Assembly (NCBI GenBank): GCA_022771185.1
Contig: JALFCJ010000035.1
Span: forward strand, 1-9,295
Origin: Spirochaetales bacterium
GTDB lineage: Bacteria; Spirochaetota; Spirochaetia; Sphaerochaetales; Sphaerochaetaceae
Length of the DNA stretch: 9,295 bases
Direction of reading: 5' to 3'
Part shown: positions 6,571 through 9,295 of the stretch, piece after piece
Numbering within the stretch: the first letter of the stretch is position 1
Layout of the letters: every line of letters begins with the position of its first letter
The notes under the pieces: model-generated
Database searches by the model: none
Seen by the model: only the letters and a program-made list of their open reading frames with translations
Told to the model about the DNA's origin: nothing
Translations under genes and position numbers: made by a program

Positions 6571-7548
6571 ATGATCGATTTTAAAGCCCAAAGAGCCAGG
6601 TCTGAGCTCTATAGAAACATAAGGTCCTTCTTCCAGAACAGAGATTATCTGGAAGTGTTTACACCAACTCTTTCCCCCTCCCTTATTCCGGAACCCACAA
6701 TAAAGACATTCTCCACTTTATTCAAAAATGAGTTTGTAGGCGAGAAAGAATTTTATCTTATTCCTTCCCCTGAAATATTCATGAAGGAGATGATAGCCTC
6801 TGGATCCGGTTCCATATTCCAGATCTCGTCATGCTTCAGAAACTCTGAGCAGCTTGGAGACGTACACAACCCTGAGTTCTCAATGCTAGAATACTACACT
6901 ATGGACTTCACAGATAAAGACTCTATAACTCTAACCCATGAGATGATCAAAGAGACAGCAATCTCGAATCCATCATGGCTAAAGAACGAACCACTTATCA
7001 TCACAATGGAAGAAGCCATGAAAGAGTATGCAGGAGTGGATTTAATAAAAGCTCAGGACTATGGTTATCTCAAAAATGAAGCAGAGAGGCTTAACCTCTA
7101 TGTTCCTGATAGTGAAAGCTGGGAAGATACTTTCAACCGCATATTCCTCACTTATGTAGAGACATCCCTTCCTGTGGATAGAGAAGTTTATCTATGCGAT
7201 TATCCATCCCAAATCGAATGCCTTGCAAAAGACTATCCTGACCGCCCATACAAGAAAAGATGGGAGATGTATATAAAGGGGATCGAGATTGCAAATTGCT
7301 ACGACGAAGAGAGAGGCAAGGAAAAGATTCTCTCTTATTACAAAAGAGAACAGGAGATTCTCGAAAGAGAAAGAATGGCTACTGGAGACACTATCAGTAA
7401 GGCTGATCTTTCTTTTGCTTCTCTCGATATACCCCAATGCTCCGGTGGCGCCATAGGACTGGACAGGCTCTTACTTACAGAATATGGTGGGGATGAGATA
7501 GCTCCAATACTCTCGTTTCCTATGTGCTCTATGTTGAAGACAGAATAA
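6571..7548 (+). CDS. epmA: EF-P--(R)-beta-lysine ligase EpmA (GenX/PoxA/YjeA), LysRS paralogue
   Basis: Class II lysyl-tRNA-synthetase-like catalytic core without the anticodon-binding domain. It activates (R)-beta-lysine with ATP and attaches it to a conserved lysine of EF-P. At 325 residues it matches the E. coli enzyme. Visible features: motif 1 region LEVFTPTLSPS; FYLIPSPEIFMKEMIASGSGSIFQ; motif 2 FRNSEQLGDVHNPEFSMLEYY; RWEMYIKGIEIANCYDE; and motif 3 CSGGAIGLDRLLL (290-302). Ala294 sits where LysRS has glycine (GLGIGIDR), the substitution linked to beta-lysine preference in EpmA. No Shine-Dalgarno precedes the ATG. Its target efp lies 130 bp downstream on the same strand. The aminomutase EpmB, which makes beta-lysine in E. 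coli, is not in the window. A freestanding short LysRS is less likely given the missing N-terminal domain. Confidence 0.93.
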   Translation: MIDFKAQRARSELYRNIRSFFQNRDYLEVFTPTLSPSLIPEPTIKTFSTLFKNEFVGEKEFYLIPSPEIFMKEMIASGSGSIFQISSCFRNSEQLGDVHNPEFSMLEYYTMDFTDKDSITLTHEMIKETAISNPSWLKNEPLIITMEEAMKEYAGVDLIKAQDYGYLKNEAERLNLYVPDSESWEDTFNRIFLTYVETSLPVDREVYLCDYPSQIECLAKDYPDRPYKKRWEMYIKGIEIANCYDEERGKEKILSYYKREQEILERERMATGDTISKADLSFASLDIPQCSGGAIGLDRLLLTEYGGDEIAPILSFPMCSMLKTE

Positions 7549-7568
7549 GAGAAAAGGCTTCTTTTTTT
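7547..7568 (+). terminator. Weak possible terminator after epmA
   Basis: AAGAGAA (7547-7553), loop AAGGC, then TTCTTTT (7559-7565) form a 7-bp stem with one G-U pair, followed by three more T residues. The A/T-rich stem is marginal. If it does not work, epmA transcripts could read into efp. Confidence 0.3.
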
Positions 7569-7626
7569 CACATATATCCCGACTCTTTACAGAGATATTG
7601 TCTTTCTGTTATTCTACATAGCGGTA

Positions 7627-7656
7627 TTTCCACCATACGAAACTAATTAGTATATT
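7627..7656 (+). promoter_or_regulatory. Candidate promoter of efp
   Basis: TTTCCA (7627-7632, 4/6), an 18-nt spacer and TATATT (7651-7656, 5/6). The predicted start near 7663 would give a leader of about 16 nt beginning right at the GAGG site. TATAAA at 7668-7673 is an alternative -10 but would leave almost no leader. Confidence 0.4.
7642..7651. promoter_or_regulatory. 10-bp palindrome overlapping the efp -10 region
   Basis: ACTAATTAGT is a perfect palindrome ending on the first base of the proposed -10. It shares ACTAA/TTAGT halves, and the string TTAGTAT, with the inverted repeat in the mnmE/epmA gap. This may be a common operator element or chance in AT-rich DNA. Confidence 0.25.
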
Positions 7657-7663
7657 TAATACT

Positions 7664-7667
7664 GAGG
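7664..7667 (+). promoter_or_regulatory. efp Shine-Dalgarno
   Basis: GAGG with an 11-nt spacer to the ATG at 7679, somewhat longer than usual. It supports this start, which also gives the canonical EF-P N-terminus. Confidence 0.55.
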
Positions 7668-7678
7668 TATAAAAGAAC

Positions 7679-8242
7679 ATGATTAAAGCAGGACAGATTG
7701 AAAAAGGTACAGCTCTCCTTATTAAGGGCCAGCCATTCCTCTGCATCGAAAGAGAGTTCGTTAACCCAGGTAAGGGTTCCGCATTCGTCAGACTTAAGCT
7801 CAAGAGCCCAGCAACAGGACAGACTCTTTCAGAAACAATGAAGTCTCAGGACAACGCAGAAGACATCACTATTGAAGACAGAACATTCCAGTATCTCTAC
7901 AACGATGGTGAAAACTTCGCTTTCATGAACGTTGAGAACTATGAGCAGATCGAAGTCCCAATGAAGAGCTTCGAAGGCTATGAGTACATCATGAAAGATG
8001 GTGAGACTTACAGACTTACTCTTTGGGAAGATCAGGTTCTCGACATCCAGGTACCAAGTAAGGTTGTCTACGTTGTTACAGAAACAGAAGACGCTGCAAG
8101 AGGCGATACAGTTCAGGGTGTAACAAAGGATGCTGTTCTCGAGACTGGTCTCAAGATCAGAGTTCCTGGCTTTATCAAGCAGGGCGAGAAGGTTAGAGTC
8201 AACACTGAAACAAGAGAATACTTGGAAAGAGTCAACGACTAA
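7679..8242 (+). CDS. efp: Translation elongation factor P
   Basis: Binds between the P and E sites of stalled ribosomes and speeds peptide bond formation at polyproline stretches. At 187 residues it has the family's usual length. Domain I (~1-64) carries the modified loop EFVNPGKGSAFVRLKLK: Lys32 in PGKG corresponds to E. coli Lys34, the residue EpmA modifies. The acidic middle OB domain contains YLYNDGENFAFMN. The C-terminal OB domain ends with GDTVQGVTKDAVLETGLKIRVPGFIKQGEKVRVNTETREYLERV, split here by the family's normal variation. Codon choice is strongly biased, as expected for an abundant translation factor. A perfect-stem terminator follows the stop. The epmA neighbour supports beta-lysylation of this EF-P. 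The sequence is most like spirochaete EF-Ps I recall. Confidence 0.98.
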   Translation: MIKAGQIEKGTALLIKGQPFLCIEREFVNPGKGSAFVRLKLKSPATGQTLSETMKSQDNAEDITIEDRTFQYLYNDGENFAFMNVENYEQIEVPMKSFEGYEYIMKDGETYRLTLWEDQVLDIQVPSKVVYVVTETEDAARGDTVQGVTKDAVLETGLKIRVPGFIKQGEKVRVNTETREYLERVND

Positions 8243-8249
8243 CACAGTT

Positions 8250-8280
8250 TTAAATGCTCCCAAGCGGAGCATTTAATTTT
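8250..8280 (+). terminator. Rho-independent terminator of efp
   Basis: TTAAATGCTCC (8250-8260), loop CAAGC, and GGAGCATTTAA (8266-8276) form a perfect 11-bp stem, followed by TTTT. It begins 8 nt after the efp stop. Confidence 0.9.
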
Positions 8281-8360
8281 GACATACAAAAATTTAAAAT
8301 CCTAATTTTTATTCCTATTTAAGAATATATTTCAAAATCTTAGTACCAAAACAATCCAAA

Positions 8361-8455
8361 TCGACAATTAGAGCATTATAATCGACAATTAAATTGACAA
8401 TAAAATCGACATTTAAACAAAACAATCGGCAATTATCGACAATTCATCTACAATT
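8361..8455 (+). repeat. Array of seven TCGACAATT-like direct repeats upstream of the AlbA_2 gene
   Basis: Units start at 8361 (TCGACAATT), 8382 (TCGACAATT), 8394 (TTGACAATA), 8406 (TCGACATTT), 8426 (TCGGCAATT), 8436 (TCGACAATT) and 8447 (TCTACAATT). Start-to-start distances are 21, 12, 12, 20, 10 and 11 bp, close to one or two helical turns, so the units lie roughly on one face of the DNA. All point the same way, towards the gene. This is what a cooperative regulator-binding array or an iteron cluster looks like. The flanking efp terminator and AlbA_2 start leave no room for another gene. The rest of the gap (8281-8360) is plain AT-rich sequence. Confidence 0.8.
8377..8382 (+). promoter_or_regulatory. 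Candidate -10 box (TATAAT) for the AlbA_2 gene
   Basis: A perfect TATAAT whose last base is the first base of repeat unit 2. No convincing -35 lies 16-18 bp upstream. If used, transcription would start near 8389 and units 3-7 would fall in an ~80-nt leader, where a bound protein could block elongation. Confidence 0.35.
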
Positions 8456-8460
8456 ACTGT

Positions 8461-8465
8461 AGGGG
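8461..8465 (+). promoter_or_regulatory. Shine-Dalgarno of the AlbA_2 gene
   Basis: AGGGG with a 6-nt spacer to the ATG at 8472. It confirms this start and shows the 5' end of the gene is intact. Confidence 0.6.
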
Positions 8466-8471
8466 ATACAT

Positions 8472-9089
8472 ATGCTGCCAATAAATGTCAAAGCCCTTCT
8501 TGATACAAGAGAAATCGAATCTAGCAGAATTGAATACAAAAGAAAATGGAACCAAGCTGAGTGCATAAGAACAATATGTGCTTTTGCAAACGATATAGAG
8601 AACCAAGACGGTGGATATATATTAATTGGAGTTGAAGAAAAAAACGGAAGACCGGTACTTCCTGTTTCGAGTATTGACCCGGAAGAAATAGATAAAATAG
8701 AAAAAGACTTATTAAACAAGTGTCACTTTATTGAACCATTCTTTCTTCCACGAATTGAAAAATACCAAATTGATGATAAATATATTTTAGTATTATGGGT
8801 GACAGCAGGACAAGGTAGACCTTATATGGCAAGCAAAGATGTCCTCAAGAACCAAAGTAACAAGGCATATTACATAAGACACGGCTCTCAAACAATACAA
8901 GCTGAGGGATTCATGCTTAAAGAACTCTTTGACAAATCCAGCTACATTCCTTTCGATGACAGGGAAAATCCATTTTCGAATATCGAAGATATAAGCCTTA
9001 ACCTTCTAAAAGAGCATTTGTATGAAGTGAAAAGTAAGCTATATGATCTATGTAATCACGGAGAAAAACTCAAATTGCTCAAGACATGA
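8472..9089 (+). CDS. AlbA_2 (Schlafen-type) domain protein, truncated by frameshift
   Basis: The 205-residue frame begins with an AlbA_2 domain (~16-150): EYKRKWNQAECIRTICAFAND, then GGYILIGVEEKNG, and YYIRHGSQTIQA near residue 138. Full-length relatives are usually some 400-500 residues, with a GHKL-type ATPase-like domain (HATPase_c_4) and a winged helix after AlbA_2. They are commonly annotated as ATP-binding proteins, RecG-like or putative transcriptional regulators. Here the frame ends at 9089 after the junk tail EKLKLLKT, while family-like sequence continues in another frame. AlbA_2 itself appears whole, so a short nucleic-acid-binding protein could still be made. The gene is visibly more AT-rich than mnmG or efp and sits behind a repeat array, suggesting horizontal arrival. 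Its physiological role is unknown; relatives occur in accessory and defence-like settings. Confidence 0.75.
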   Translation: MLPINVKALLDTREIESSRIEYKRKWNQAECIRTICAFANDIENQDGGYILIGVEEKNGRPVLPVSSIDPEEIDKIEKDLLNKCHFIEPFFLPRIEKYQIDDKYILVLWVTAGQGRPYMASKDVLKNQSNKAYYIRHGSQTIQAEGFMLKELFDKSSYIPFDDRENPFSNIEDISLNLLKEHLYEVKSKLYDLCNHGEKLKLLKT

Positions 9090-9259
9090 AACTTCTTTAT
9101 GGCCCAGATGAAAACTTGAGGCCAAGAAATATAGCGTTATTGATGTTCTCAGACAGAATTAATGTTTTTTTCCCTTATGCCAGAATAGAATTCGTCGACA
9201 TACCAGAACCGACAGGTAGGCATATGAATGAGAAGACTTTTACAGAAAAACAGCCGTAA
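9065..9259 (+). pseudogene. Out-of-frame continuation of the AlbA_2 gene (remnant of the second half)
   Basis: In the -1 frame, from the A-run at 9064-9068, the DNA reads TQIAQDMKLLYGPDENLRP, then RNIALLMFSDRINVFFPYAR and IEFVDIPEPTGRHMNEKTFT. These match the usual ...GPxExxRPxNxxLLxF...FFPxAxIE...PTGxxMxEKTFxGP part of this family. The shift needs only a one-base deletion around 9064-9070. Recognisable family sequence ends at about 9244 and a TAA follows at 9257. The expected GP and the remaining ATPase/winged-helix half are absent, so the gene is broken twice: by frameshift and by 3' loss. Confidence 0.75.
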
Positions 9260-9295
9260 AGCTTCCACCTTTCAAGGTGGAGGATGTAAGGCTGA
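9251..9295. mobile_element. Possible IS200/IS605-family element end (subterminal hairpin)
   Basis: The hairpin CTTCCACCT (9262-9270), loop TTCA, AGGTGGAGG (9275-9283) pairs perfectly except for one T-G pair. It is framed by CAGCC (9251-9255) and GGCTG (9290-9294). The imperfect palindrome ending in ...AGGTGGAGGATG resembles the subterminal foldbacks of IS200/IS605 elements. It begins where AlbA_2-family homology stops (~9244). No transposase is visible because the window ends, and there is no T-tract, so a terminator is less likely. The boundary and direction are uncertain. Confidence 0.4.

Noticed and set aside
7192..7803. Minus-strand frames across epmA, the intergenic gap and efp
   Set aside because: They are antisense to well-recognised genes and have no domain, start signal or coding bias of their own.
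7829..8272. 147-residue minus-strand frame opposite efp
   Set aside because: It arises from the strong codon bias of efp on the other strand and begins inside the efp terminator.
8279..8308. Perfect TTGACA at 8279-8284 as a -35 box
   Set aside because: It overlaps the T-tail of the efp terminator, and the only downstream -10 candidate (TAATTT) is poor. It is more than 160 bp from the next start codon.
8361..8455. CRISPR array
   Set aside because: Units are only 9 bp with 1-12 bp between them and no uniform spacers. This is an operator- or iteron-like array.
9062..9070. Programmed -1 frameshift at GAGAAAAAC
   Set aside because: The zero-frame codons (GAA AAA CTC) do not form a canonical X XXY YYZ heptamer, no clear downstream stimulator is seen, and the second frame is itself truncated at 9257. 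Mutation is simpler.

Overview
The window holds a conserved bacterial housekeeping block followed by a small accessory patch. I see no taxonomic marker gene. The EF-P sequence (EREFVNPGKG near the start, NTETREYLERVN at the end), the moderate AT bias and the gut-commensal-like codon use look most like a spirochaete, perhaps Sphaerochaeta/Treponema-like. That assignment rests on recall and is only moderately likely.

Left half, all on the minus strand and read right to left: mnmE (5140-6447), mnmG (3327-5138), rsmG (2693-3334) and the 5' part of an ftsK/spoIIIE-type DNA translocase (1-2696, running off the left edge). Spacing is very tight: a 1-nt gap, an 8-nt overlap and an ATGA overlap. Each downstream gene has its Shine-Dalgarno inside the end of the gene before it. 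MnmE and MnmG together make the 5-carboxymethylaminomethyl group on wobble U34 of certain tRNAs. RsmG methylates 16S rRNA G527. FtsK links the division septum to chromosome segregation. The FtsK linker is unusual: a long K/E/R-rich stretch, then four copies of a motif at an exact 38-residue (114-bp) period.

Middle, plus strand: epmA (6571-7548) diverges from mnmE across a 123-bp promoter region, followed by efp (7679-8242) with a clear Rho-independent terminator. EpmA is a class II LysRS-like enzyme that attaches (R)-beta-lysine to a conserved lysine of EF-P, so the pair is a translation-factor modification module. Both divergent genes lack a Shine-Dalgarno and have a -10-like hexamer 6-7 nt before the ATG, which suggests leaderless mRNAs. 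A 7+7 inverted repeat lies between the two promoters.

Right end: after the efp terminator the DNA turns very AT-rich. Seven TCGACAATT-like units, spaced at roughly one or two helical turns, precede an AlbA_2 (Schlafen-type) domain gene at 8472. Its reading frame breaks at an A-run near 9066, homology-like sequence continues in another frame to about 9244, and it then stops at a hairpin resembling an IS200/IS605 end. I read this as a degraded accessory gene inserted next to the core block. Together the tRNA, rRNA and EF-P genes make this a translation-fidelity neighbourhood. I found no complete new system; the best leads are the FtsK repeat, the phased operator-like array and the leaderless divergent promoters.
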